Shown one piece after another: positions 11,273 through 20,340 of a DNA stretch of 64,000 bases. The stretch's first letter is position 1. Each line of letters begins with the position of its first letter. The notes under the pieces were generated by a model, which did no database searches, had not been told where the DNA came from, and saw nothing but the letters and a program-made list of their open reading frames with translations. Source of the stretch: Phycicoccus sonneratiae (GTDB taxonomy: Bacteria > Actinomycetota > Actinomycetes > Actinomycetales > Dermatophilaceae); assembly GCF_016887965.1 (NCBI RefSeq), contig NZ_JAFDVD010000012.1, positions 62,001 to 126,000 on the forward strand. Reading direction: 5' to 3'. The translations under genes and the position numbers were made by a program.

Positions 11273-12927
11273 GACTCGTCCGCGGGGCTGAGCGGCAGGG
11301 GCGAGGCGTGCAGGCTCGCGCCGGCGTGCCGGGGCAGGGTGAGCCGGAACCGCGACCCCTCCCCCGGCTCGCCCCAGGCCTGCAGCCAGCCGTTGTGGAG
11401 GCGGGCGTCCTCGAGCGAGATCGAGAGCCCGAGCCCGGTGCCGCCGGTGGTGCGGGCCCGGGCCGGGTCGGCGCGCCAGAAGCGGGTGAAGACGTTGGCC
11501 GCCTCCCCCGGGCGAAGACCCACCCCGTGGTCCTCGACGACGACCGCGACCGCGTCGGACCCGGAGGCGACGTGGACGTCGACCGGGCGCCCCTCCCCGT
11601 GCTCGACGGCGTTGACGACGAGGTTGCGCAGGATCCGCTCGACGCGCCGCTCGTCGACCTCGGCCTCGGCGGGCCCGCCCGCGGCGTGGACCCGGACGAC
11701 GCTGCCGCGCCGGTCGGCGAGCGGCCGGGCCGCCTCGACGACCTTGGCGACGGTGCCGCACAGGTCGACCGGCTCGAGGTCGAGGGCCGCGGCTCCGGCG
11801 TCGAACCGGCTGATCTCGAGGAGGTCGGCGAGCAGGTCCTCGAACCGGTCGAGCTCGCCGGCGAGGAGCTCGGCGGAGCGCGAGACCGACGGCTCGAAGG
11901 CCTGCCGCGAGTCGTGGATGACGTCGACGGCCATCCGGATCGTGGTCAGCGGGGTGCGCAGCTCGTGGGAGACGTCGGAGACGAACCGCTGCTGCACCGC
12001 CGAGAGCCCCTCGAGCTGGCGGATCTGGCTCTGCAGGCTGTCGGCCATGTTGTTGAACGAGGTCGCGAGCAGCGCGAGGTCGTCCTCGCCGCGGGCCGGC
12101 ATCCGCTCGTTGAGCCGGCCGGCGGACAGCCGCTGGGCGACCTCGCCGGCCCGGCGCACCGGCGTGACGACCTGCCGCGTGACGACCCACGCGACCGCCC
12201 CGACGAGGAGGGTGAGGATGACGCCGGCGACGAGGAAGGCGTTGCCGATGAGGTCCATCGTCGCGACCTCCTGCTCCATCGGGAAGATGAAGTAGAGGTC
12301 GTAGGGGCCGGCGTCGCCCGCCTGGACGACGCTGCCGACGATGACCGAGGGCACCTCCCGGGTGCCGATGCGCACCTCGGTGACCTGGGTCTGCTGCCGG
12401 CCGGGGGTGGCGGCGACCGCCTCCCGGAGCTCCTCGGTGACGACGTCGATGTCGACGGCCCGGCTGCTGGCCAGCTGGACGAGCGTGACGTCGGTGTCGT
12501 TGGCGGGCGAGCGGTCCATGACGACGTAGCGGCTGGGGTCGGGCCCGGGCGCGCTGAGGAACTTGGTCATGATGTCGTTCGCGGCGCGGTTGAGCTCGGC
12601 GACCGACGTCGAGGTCGAGGCGTCCCACTGCTTCTGGGCCTGCGCGGTGAGGGCCAGCGCCTCGTACTGCGAGCTCTGCATCCGGCTGCGCTCGAGCCCG
12701 CCCGCGATCTGCGCGTGGAGGACCGAGCCGAGCACGGTGACGACGACGAGGCCGAGGAGCATCGTCGTCGCGACGACCCGCAGCCGCAGCGACTGCCGCC
12801 AGCGCCGCCGCACCCCGGCGAACCCGGCCCGGACGGTGGGGAAGAAGGTCGCGAGCGACGCGCGCGCCCGGGCCCCGCGACCCGGGGCCGCGACCCGCTG
12901 CACGCCGACGCCGGCGGACCCGGCCAT
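11269..12927 (-). CDS. mtrB: Sensor histidine kinase MtrB
   Basis: 552 residues. Two membrane segments (VVATTMLLGLVVVTVLGSVL and AFLVAGVILTLLVGAVAWVV) flank an extracytoplasmic sensor loop. Then come HAMP (RQVVTPVRRAGEVAQRLSAG), HisKA with the phosphorylated His in DVSHELRTPL, and HATPase with N box (LRNLVVNAVEHGEG), G1 (VEDHGVGL) and G2 (GGTGLGLSIS). All catalytic boxes are intact. MtrB phosphorylates MtrA, which controls cell division, wall and osmotic genes. ATG 12927 is two bases after the mtrA stop. It is encoded between mtrA and lpqB as usual. Confidence 0.97.
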   Translation of the reverse strand: MAGSAGVGVQRVAAPGRGARARASLATFFPTVRAGFAGVRRRWRQSLRLRVVATTMLLGLVVVTVLGSVLHAQIAGGLERSRMQSSQYEALALTAQAQKQWDASTSTSVAELNRAANDIMTKFLSAPGPDPSRYVVMDRSPANDTDVTLVQLASSRAVDIDVVTEELREAVAATPGRQQTQVTEVRIGTREVPSVIVGSVVQAGDAGPYDLYFIFPMEQEVATMDLIGNAFLVAGVILTLLVGAVAWVVTRQVVTPVRRAGEVAQRLSAGRLNERMPARGEDDLALLATSFNNMADSLQSQIRQLEGLSAVQQRFVSDVSHELRTPLTTIRMAVDVIHDSRQAFEPSVSRSAELLAGELDRFEDLLADLLEISRFDAGAAALDLEPVDLCGTVAKVVEAARPLADRRGSVVRVHAAGGPAEAEVDERRVERILRNLVVNAVEHGEGRPVDVHVASGSDAVAVVVEDHGVGLRPGEAANVFTRFWRADPARARTTGGTGLGLSISLEDARLHNGWLQAWGEPGEGSRFRLTLPRHAGASLHASPLPLSPADES

Positions 12928-12929
12928 CG

Positions 12930-13607
<678 letters not shown>

Positions 13608-13629
13608 TCCGTCCCGTCCTTCCCCGAGC

Positions 13630-13667
13630 GATGACAGGGGCCAATCATCACACAAACGGCTGTCATC
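13630..13667. promoter_or_regulatory. Inverted repeat in the mtrA/kinase spacer
   Basis: GATGACAG (13630-13637) and CTGTCATC (13660-13667) are exact inverted 8-mers whose centres lie about 30 bases apart, three helical turns. The AT-richer DNA between them (CCAATCATCACACAAACGG) is unusual here and fits a promoter for mtrA. It could bind a dimeric regulator, perhaps MtrA itself; that is inference. Confidence 0.4.
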
Positions 13668-13703
13668 ACCCACGAAACGCAGGAGTCCGCGGCGTCCCGG
13701 CCG

Positions 13704-13709
13704 TACCCT
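13704..13709 (+). promoter_or_regulatory. -10 box for the LuxR-type kinase gene
   Basis: TACCCT lies six bases before GTG 13716, the leaderless geometry seen elsewhere in the window. No ribosome site is visible. Confidence 0.4.
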
Positions 13710-13715
13710 GTGGGC

Positions 13716-15314
13716 GTGGTTCGCACCCTCGGCCTGTCGCGTCTCGACGCGTCGGCCACCATCCGGCTCGCCTTCGTGGTCCTCAGCGTGTTCCTCGCCG
13801 TGGTCTCGGAGCAGGGCGTGCTGCCCGCGCTGCCCTGGCTCGTGGCCGTCATCGTCCTCGACCTCGTCGTCGGCGCCCTCGACCGGATGCCCATCTCGCG
13901 CCAGGGCGTGCTCGACACCGTCGTCCTCACGCTGCTCTGCCTGTCCGCCGGCGCGGCCGGGGCCGGGTACGCCCTCGTCGACCTCTCGGCGGCCCTGCTG
14001 ATCCTCGTCCCGGCCTACCACGCGGGCACCCGCTTCGGCCGGATCGGTTACCTGCTCACCGGGGTCGTCGGCAGCCTCGTCTACCTCATGGCCAAGGCGA
14101 GCGTCGGCACCGACGACGGCCTCCAGGTCGGGCTCGTCGCGTGGCTCGCGGCGGCGCTCGTGCTCGGCGCGCTCGGCGCGTGGAACCAGCGGCTGGCCTC
14201 CGAGCAGGGCCACGAGCTGTCCGACCCCGCCGCGCGCGAGGCGATCCAGCTCATCCAGCGCCTCCACGACCTCTCCGAGGAGATGGCCACCGGCCTCGAC
14301 GCCCCGGCCGGCGCGACCCTCGCCCTCGACCTGCTCGCCGCCGAGGTCCCCTCCGCGCGCAGCGCCGTCCTCGTCGCCTCCGACTCCGAGCACCTCGTGC
14401 CGGTGGCGCTGCGCGGCTCGACCCGCGCGCCCTGGCACCTCGCCGAGGCGGTCTCCGACCTCCTCGCGCAGAACTCCGCGAGCTGGCGGCCCACCGAGGT
14501 CCCGTTCAGCGACGAGATGGGCCGGCGCAGCGCGCTCGTCGTCCCCTTCGCCTACGGCACCGGCCCGACGACCGTCGTCGTCGTCGAGCGCGGGGTCGAC
14601 CACCCCTTCACCGAGGCCGAGCGGGCGGCGGTCTCCGACGTCACGCGCCGCCTCGCCCCCACCGTCCAGGCCGGCCTGCTCTTCGGCAACCTCCGGCAGT
14701 ACGCGAGCCTCGAGGAGCGCAACCGCATCGCCCGCGACATCCACGACGGCATCGCCCAGGAGCTCGCGGCCCTCGGCTACTCCGTCGACGCGCTGCGGAT
14801 GCAGGCCGGCCCGCCCGGTCAGGGGATGCGCGACTCGCTCGACGCCCTGCGCGAGCAGCTGAGCGAGGCGATGGCCGACCTGCGCCTGCACATCACCGAC
14901 CTGCGGGTCGCCGAGCGGCCCGGCACCGGGCTCGGGGCGGTCCTCGGGGCGGCGGTCCAGAGCTTCGGGTCGATGACCGGCGTCCGCACGACGATCACCG
15001 TCAGCGAGGGCCGGCGCCGCCTCGACCCCCGGGTCGAGATGTTCGTGCACCGCCTCGTCATGGACGTGCTCGCCGACGCGCAGGCCTCGGGGGCCCGCAA
15101 CGCGTGGGTCAGCCTCACGACCTCGGTCGTCGGCCCGGCGGTCGTCGACGTGTCGCACGACGGCGACCCGCGGCGCGCGCGGCGGTCCTACCGGAACACC
15201 ACGCTCGACGAACTCGACGGGACACTCGTGGTACGCAACGAGCCGAATGGGCGCACCACCGTTAACCTGACCGTCGAGGAGCCGTCCGCCGCGGGTGCGC
15301 TCCGGGCCACCTGA
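13716..15314 (+). CDS. NarL-type sensor kinase with degenerate ATPase domain
   Basis: 532 residues. Four or five membrane segments fill the first ~150 residues. A GAF-like sensor module follows (about 190-320), then a HisKA_3 dimerisation helix with the phosphoacceptor motif RDIHDGIAQELAALGYS (His near 343). The expected HATPase part is odd: the N-box position reads LVMDVLADAQASGARNAWV without the usual Asn, and the G1 site is replaced by VSHDGDPRRARR. The C terminus keeps a strand-like GRTTVNLTV. ATP binding may be lost, so it could be a pseudokinase, phosphatase or scaffold. The cognate regulator gene follows 16 bases on. The start could also be GTG 13710. Confidence 0.85.
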   Translation: MVRTLGLSRLDASATIRLAFVVLSVFLAVVSEQGVLPALPWLVAVIVLDLVVGALDRMPISRQGVLDTVVLTLLCLSAGAAGAGYALVDLSAALLILVPAYHAGTRFGRIGYLLTGVVGSLVYLMAKASVGTDDGLQVGLVAWLAAALVLGALGAWNQRLASEQGHELSDPAAREAIQLIQRLHDLSEEMATGLDAPAGATLALDLLAAEVPSARSAVLVASDSEHLVPVALRGSTRAPWHLAEAVSDLLAQNSASWRPTEVPFSDEMGRRSALVVPFAYGTGPTTVVVVERGVDHPFTEAERAAVSDVTRRLAPTVQAGLLFGNLRQYASLEERNRIARDIHDGIAQELAALGYSVDALRMQAGPPGQGMRDSLDALREQLSEAMADLRLHITDLRVAERPGTGLGAVLGAAVQSFGSMTGVRTTITVSEGRRRLDPRVEMFVHRLVMDVLADAQASGARNAWVSLTTSVVGPAVVDVSHDGDPRRARRSYRNTTLDELDGTLVVRNEPNGRTTVNLTVEEPSAAGALRAT

Positions 15315-15330
15315 CCCCCGAGGAGAAGCC

Positions 15331-15987
15331 GTGACGATCAGCGTGGTGCTCGTCGACGACCACGCGGTGGTCCGCGAGGCCGTCGCCGGCATGCTCGGCG
15401 CCCAGCCCGAGATCAGCGTCGTCGGCCAGGCCGGGTCGCTCGCCGAGGGCCGCGCCCTCTTCGACCGGCTCCTGCGCACCCCACCGCCCGGCAAGGTCGT
15501 CGCCGTCATCGACGTGACGATGCCCGACGGCAGCGGCCTCGCCCTCGTGCGCGCCGTTCGCGACCGGTCCAAGGACATCGGGCTCGTCGTCCTGACGATG
15601 CTCAGCGACGACTCCACGCTCCTCGAGGCCCTCGACGCCGGCGCCTCCGCGCTCGTGCGCAAGAGCGCGCCGGCCGACCAGGTCCTCTCGGCGGTGCGCC
15701 GCGCGGCCGACTTCCCGCTCGAGTTCTCCGCGAGCGGCCTCGCCGAGGCGATGCGCCGCCAGCACGAGACGCCGCAGACGACCCTGACCAGCCGTGAGAC
15801 CGAGGTCCTCAAGCTGCTCGTCGAGGGTGCGTCGGTGGCCCAGGTCGGCCGTCAGCTCTTCATGAGCCCGTCGACGGTCAAGACCCACATCGGCAAGATC
15901 TACGAGAAGCTCGGCGCGCACAACCGCGCCAGCGCGGTCATCGCCGCGGTCCGGCTCGGCCTCGTCGCCGACGTCGACCGCACCTGA
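15331..15987 (+). CDS. NarL/LuxR-family response regulator paired with the kinase
   Basis: 218 residues. The receiver has D9-D10, phosphoacceptor D61 (VIDVTMPDGSG) and the conserved Lys in LVRKSAPADQ. There is a small insertion (LLRTPPPGK) before the phosphoacceptor strand. The LuxR HTH is complete (LTSRETEVLKLLVEGASVAQVGRQL, STVKTHIGKIYEKLG). GTG 15331 has an AGGAG site. With the kinase upstream it forms a two-component operon, convergent with the Tad operon; that position makes pilus control a reasonable guess but nothing in the sequence proves it. Confidence 0.93.
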   Translation: MTISVVLVDDHAVVREAVAGMLGAQPEISVVGQAGSLAEGRALFDRLLRTPPPGKVVAVIDVTMPDGSGLALVRAVRDRSKDIGLVVLTMLSDDSTLLEALDAGASALVRKSAPADQVLSAVRRAADFPLEFSASGLAEAMRRQHETPQTTLTSRETEVLKLLVEGASVAQVGRQLFMSPSTVKTHIGKIYEKLGAHNRASAVIAAVRLGLVADVDRT

Positions 15988-16017
15988 CCTGCCGTCACCC
16001 CTGGCGTCGATCCGGCG

Positions 16018-16929
16018 TCACATGTTCGAGAAGGCGTCCATGATCTGGATCGCACCCGGGCCGATGATGACGATGAACAGCGCCGGGAAGATGCACAGGA
16101 GCAGCGGGAAGAGGATCTTGACGGTCACCTTCTGCGCCTGCTCCTCCGCGCGCTGACGGCGCACGACGCGCATCTCCTTGGTCTGCTCGCGCAGGACGCC
16201 GGCGATCGGGAGGCCGAGCCGGTCGGCCTGGACGAGCGTCGACACGAAGTTCTTCAGCTCGGGCGCGGTCGTGCGCTCGCCGAGGGAGGAGAACGCCTCG
16301 CCGCGCGACTTGCCGATCTGCATCTCGGACAGGACGCGGGCGAACTCGCCGGCGATCGGGCCGGTGACCGTCCGGGCCACCTGGAGGATCGCCGCGTCGA
16401 AGCCCTGACCGGCCTCGACGCAGACCGTGAGCATGTCGAGCGCGTCGGCCAGGCCCTTGCGCATGTCCTGCTGGCGCTTCATCCCGGCGTTGTAGACGAG
16501 CAGGTCCGGGAGGAAGAACCCGGCGGCGCCCGCCGCGAGCGCGATGAGCAGGCTCTTGACGCTGAAGCCCATGACGAGCAGCACGACGATCACGCCGAGG
16601 ATGAGGCCGAGCCCCTTGGCGCCCATGACGCGCTCGACGGTCCACGCCTGCGGGTTGCCGGCCCGGTCGAGGTTGCGCGCGATCCGCCCGCCGGTGCCGG
16701 CCGGGGAGATCCGGGCCGAGAAGCCGCGCAGCCGCTCGAGCATCGGGGCGAGCAGCCGCTCCTGGACCCCGAGCTCGTTGCGGGCGACCTCGCGGACGGT
16801 CGGCTTGTGGTCGAGCAGCTCGAGGGAGCGGGCGACACCGGTCGAGCTGTTCGCGCCCAGGCCCACGGCGAGGACGAGGAGCACGAGCGCGAGGCCGATG
16901 AAGCAGACGGCGGCGAGCAGGAGGATCAC
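16018..16929 (-). CDS. tadC: Tad pilus inner-membrane platform protein TadC
   Basis: 303 residues with an N-terminal membrane helix (ILLLAAVCFIGLALVLLVLAVGL), a mid-protein membrane pair (LGLILGVIVVLLVMG, LLIALAAGAAGFFLP), a T2SSF cytoplasmic domain (ALDMLTVCVEAGQGFDAAI ... FVSTLVQADRLGLPIAGVLREQ) and a last helix (FPLLLCIFPALFIVIIGPG). TadC pairs with TadB as the platform on which the ATPase TadA works to polymerise Flp pilin. It is the last gene of the operon, one base after the VWA-TadB stop. GTG 16929 is the start. Confidence 0.93.
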   Translation of the reverse strand: MILLLAAVCFIGLALVLLVLAVGLGANSSTGVARSLELLDHKPTVREVARNELGVQERLLAPMLERLRGFSARISPAGTGGRIARNLDRAGNPQAWTVERVMGAKGLGLILGVIVVLLVMGFSVKSLLIALAAGAAGFFLPDLLVYNAGMKRQQDMRKGLADALDMLTVCVEAGQGFDAAILQVARTVTGPIAGEFARVLSEMQIGKSRGEAFSSLGERTTAPELKNFVSTLVQADRLGLPIAGVLREQTKEMRVVRRQRAEEQAQKVTVKILFPLLLCIFPALFIVIIGPGAIQIMDAFSNM

Positions 16930-16930
16930 G

Positions 16931-18943
16931 TCACACCTCGATCTTGACGATCTTGCGCATCCAGAGGATGCCGAGCCCGATGGCGACGATTCCCGCCGTG
17001 AGCATGAACAGGCCGATGGTGCGGGTCCACAGCAGGCTGACGTACGCGTGGTTGGCCCACGTGCTGTAGAAGAACAGGCCGATCGGCAGGCCGACGAGGG
17101 CGTAGGCCGAGAGCCGGCCCTCGGCGGAGAGCGCCTTGACCTGGCGGCGCAGCATCTCGCGCTCGCGGAGCGTGGCCGCGGTCGTGCGCAGGGTCTCGGC
17201 GAGGTTGCCGCCGACCTCGCGCTGGATGCGGATGGCCATCGTCGTCCAGCGCATGTTGTGGCTGTCCATGCGCAGCGCCATCTTGTCGAGCGCGTCGCTG
17301 ACGTCGGCGCCGATGCGCGCCTCGGCCAGGGCCCGGCTGAACTCCTTGGCGGCCGGCTCGGGCGCGTCCTTGGCGACCGAGTCGAGGGCCTGGAGGAGGC
17401 TGAAGCCGGAGGCGAGCGAGGTCGCGACGAGCATCATGACGTCCGGCAGCACGGTCTCGAACTTGCGGGCCCGCCGCTTGGCGAGGAAGCGCAGGACGAA
17501 CGGCGGGGCGATCGCGCCGAACACGAGGCCGAGGACGCCGCCGATGATCGGGTGCGAGCCGAGCAGGAGGATGCCGGCGGCCAGGCCGATGACGAGGGCG
17601 ACGAGCCGCATGACGAGCCACTCCCCCGCGCGCCACGGCAGGTCGGCGCGGACGAGGAGCTCCATCGTCCGGGTGGTCGAGTCGCGACCCTCCATCAGCT
17701 GCTCGCCCATGCTGACGATGGACTCGCTGATGGCCGACGCGCTCGCGGCCTGCCGCTGCGGGGACCGGGCCTTGCCGAGGCCGTAGTCGTCGATGGCCGA
17801 GATCCGCTCGCTGCGCTTGCTCCGGAAGGTCGGGGCGGCGAAGGCGATCGAGAGGACGAAGACGCCGATGAACACGACGGCCACGGCCGGGACGAGGAGG
17901 GCGGGCGAGAGCGCGGTGAGCGACGCGAGGGCGGCCGGGGTCTCGTCGAGGTCCGGGGCGACGAGCGGGCCGTCGTCCTCCGGCACCTCGACGGGCGCGG
18001 TGTCGCCGAGGTTCAGCTCGGAGGTGTTGTGGAAGGCCTGCCCGGAGGCGGTGCCGTCGACCTTGAGGGTCTGGGCGCCGCCGACGTCCGCGGGCTTGGT
18101 GATGGTCAGCCGCACCTGCGAGTTGAGCGCGACGGCCGCGGCCGAGAACGCCGAGGCGACCGCGGCCCGGTCGGCGGCGTTGGCCACCGAGCCACCGCCG
18201 GCGTCCGCGAACTGCTGGAGCACGGCCGTGTTCGCCTCGCCGGAGTTGAACGAGACGACCTCGGCACGGACCTTGGCGCGGGTCAGGGCCCGCAGCGCGG
18301 CCTGGCGCTGGCTCTCGGCGCGGGCGTCGCCGCCCTCCATCGCCGCGACGGTGTCGCCACCGTCGCTCAGCAGCAGGAGGCTGCGCTCGCCCTTGGTGCC
18401 GAGGCCGCGGACCGCGTCCTGCACACCCTTGTAGAGGGAGGTCTCGCCGCCCGAGCGCAGCGAGTTGACCGCCCGCGACACCTTCCCGCGGTCGGTCGTC
18501 GGGGCGACGTCGATGCCCGAGGTCGAGGCGAACGAGACGACGCCGACCTTGACGTCCGACGGCGCCTCGGCGAGGAACTTCGCGACACCGGCGCGGACCG
18601 TGGCCATGCCGGAGGCGCCCATCGAGCCGCTCGTGTCGATGACGAGCATCGTCGAGCGCGGCTGCTTCGAGGGCTCGGAGACGGTCACCGGCACGAGCCG
18701 CGAGCCGAAGGTCGCCGTGACGGACTTCCAGTCGACCTTGACCGCGCTGCGCGGGCGGAGCACGAGCGTCGCCGTCACCGTGTCCTTGGCGACGCGCACG
18801 TCGCTGAGGGTCGACGGGATGCCGTCGGCCGCGACCGCGGCCGGGGCGCCGAGGGCGGGGACGAGGAGTGCGGCGAGGGTCGCGAGCGCGACCGGCGCCG
18901 CGGACAGCCGCCGGCGCACGGAGCGGGCGGGAGCAGGGCTCAC
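16931..18943 (-). CDS. VWA domain-TadB fusion, Tad pilus platform protein
   Basis: 670 residues joining two modules. The N-terminal half has a signal sequence (VALATLAALLVPALGAPAAVAA) and an extracytoplasmic von Willebrand A domain with MIDAS motif DTSGSMG near residue 104, the conserved Thr in GGETSLYKG and Asp in LLLSDGGDT, then a beta-rich linker. A membrane segment (LLVPAVAVVFIGVFVLSIAF) leads to a TadB-type T2SSF half (LPDVMMLVATSLASGFSLLQALDSVA ... MRWTTMAIRIQREVGGNLAETL) with further helices. The MIDAS could bind metal and an external ligand or pilin. Start GTG 18943 overlaps the tadA stop (GTGA). The fusion appears intact, with no frameshift. Confidence 0.92.
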   Translation of the reverse strand: MSPAPARSVRRRLSAAPVALATLAALLVPALGAPAAVAADGIPSTLSDVRVAKDTVTATLVLRPRSAVKVDWKSVTATFGSRLVPVTVSEPSKQPRSTMLVIDTSGSMGASGMATVRAGVAKFLAEAPSDVKVGVVSFASTSGIDVAPTTDRGKVSRAVNSLRSGGETSLYKGVQDAVRGLGTKGERSLLLLSDGGDTVAAMEGGDARAESQRQAALRALTRAKVRAEVVSFNSGEANTAVLQQFADAGGGSVANAADRAAVASAFSAAAVALNSQVRLTITKPADVGGAQTLKVDGTASGQAFHNTSELNLGDTAPVEVPEDDGPLVAPDLDETPAALASLTALSPALLVPAVAVVFIGVFVLSIAFAAPTFRSKRSERISAIDDYGLGKARSPQRQAASASAISESIVSMGEQLMEGRDSTTRTMELLVRADLPWRAGEWLVMRLVALVIGLAAGILLLGSHPIIGGVLGLVFGAIAPPFVLRFLAKRRARKFETVLPDVMMLVATSLASGFSLLQALDSVAKDAPEPAAKEFSRALAEARIGADVSDALDKMALRMDSHNMRWTTMAIRIQREVGGNLAETLRTTAATLREREMLRRQVKALSAEGRLSAYALVGLPIGLFFYSTWANHAYVSLLWTRTIGLFMLTAGIVAIGLGILWMRKIVKIEV

Positions 18944-20340
18944 GTCAGCCTCGCCCCGGTGACGAACAGCTGCGGGGCCACCTCGACGCCGAGGTCCTGG
19001 AGGTCGGTGAGGAACTTCGGCCGCAGACCGGTGGAGATGAGGGTGCCGCGGAAGCGGCCGTTCTCGTCACGGCCGGCGCCCCAGTCGAAGGTGAAGATGT
19101 CCTGGAGGGTGACGACGTCGCCTTCCATGCCGACCACCTCGGTGATCGCGACGATGCGCCGCGAGCCGTCCTTGAGGCGGGCCTGCTGGACGATGAGGTC
19201 GACCGCGCCGGCCACCTGCTCGCGGATGGCCCGGACCGGCAGCTCGACGCCGGCCATGAGGACCATCGTCTCGAGGCGGGAGAGCGAGTCGCGCGGGGTG
19301 TTGGCGTGGACGGTCGTGATCGAGCCGTCGTGGCCGGTGTTCATCGCCTGGAGCATGTCGAGCGCGGCGCCGTCACGGACCTCGCCGACGACGATGCGGT
19401 CGGGCCGCATGCGGAGGCTGTTCTTCACGAGGTCGCGGATCGCGATCGAGCCCTTGCCCTCGATGTTCGCCGGCCGGGACTCCAGGCGCAGCACGTGGTC
19501 CTGGTGCAGCTGGAGCTCGGCGGCGTCCTCGATGGTGACGATGCGCTCGTCCTCGGGGATGAACGAGGAGATGACGTTGAGGGTCGTCGTCTTCCCCGAG
19601 CCCGTACCGCCGGAGATGATGATGTTCCGCCGACCGATGACGCAGGCGCGCAGGAAGTCGCGGACGCTGGCCGTGATCGTCCCGAAGGCGATGAGGTCGG
19701 CGTCGGTGTAGGGGTCCTGGGAGAACTTCCGGATGGTGAGCATGGCGCCGTCGAGGGCGATCGGGTTGATCACCGCGTTGACGCGCGAGCCGTCGGGGAG
19801 GCGGGCGTCGACGAGCGGGCTGGCCTCGTCGACGCGGCGGCCGACCCGGCCGACGATCTTGTCGATGACGCGGCGCAGGTGCGCCTCGTTCGAGAAGTGC
19901 GTCTCGACCCGGTAGAGCTTGCCGGAGCGCTCGACGTAGATCATGTCGGCGCCGTTGACCATGATCTCGGAGATGTCCGGGTCGCGCAGCAGCGGCTCGA
20001 GCGGGCCGTGGCCGAGGATCTCGTCCGAGACCTCCTGGGCGATGCGGGTCCGGTCCGCGTGGCTGAGCGGCGTCTGCTCGGCGTCGATCGTCTCCTGGAG
20101 GGTGGTGCGCACCTGCTGGGCCAGCTCGGCCTCGGGCAGGTGGGGGTCGTAGAGGCGCGGCCCGAGGTGGTCGATGAGGGCCTGGTGCACGCGGCCCTTG
20201 ACCTCCGAGAACGGGTCGAGGACCCGGCGCCGGGCCGCCGCGCCCTGCCGGGCGGTGCCGGTCGAGGCGGAGGGGTCGGTCGTGGCCGTGGCGGCCGCCT
20301 GGGCGCGGCGGACGCTGTCGAGACGGTCGGCGAGGCTCAT
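18940..20340 (-). CDS. tadA: Tad pilus assembly ATPase TadA/CpaF
   Basis: 466 residues of the secretion-ATPase GspE/VirB11 superfamily. An N-terminal helical domain (LSHADRTRIAQEVSDEILGHGPLEPLLRDPDISEIMVNG) precedes the motor with Walker A GGTGSGKTT, Asp box (IEDAAELQL), Walker B (RIVVGEVRDGAALDMLQAMNTGHDGS) and a His box (TTVHANTPRDSL). It supplies energy for Flp pilus polymerisation. ATG 20340 overlaps the tadZ stop (ATGA). All catalytic motifs look intact. Confidence 0.96.
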   Translation of the reverse strand: MSLADRLDSVRRAQAAATATTDPSASTGTARQGAAARRRVLDPFSEVKGRVHQALIDHLGPRLYDPHLPEAELAQQVRTTLQETIDAEQTPLSHADRTRIAQEVSDEILGHGPLEPLLRDPDISEIMVNGADMIYVERSGKLYRVETHFSNEAHLRRVIDKIVGRVGRRVDEASPLVDARLPDGSRVNAVINPIALDGAMLTIRKFSQDPYTDADLIAFGTITASVRDFLRACVIGRRNIIISGGTGSGKTTTLNVISSFIPEDERIVTIEDAAELQLHQDHVLRLESRPANIEGKGSIAIRDLVKNSLRMRPDRIVVGEVRDGAALDMLQAMNTGHDGSITTVHANTPRDSLSRLETMVLMAGVELPVRAIREQVAGAVDLIVQQARLKDGSRRIVAITEVVGMEGDVVTLQDIFTFDWGAGRDENGRFRGTLISTGLRPKFLTDLQDLGVEVAPQLFVTGARLT

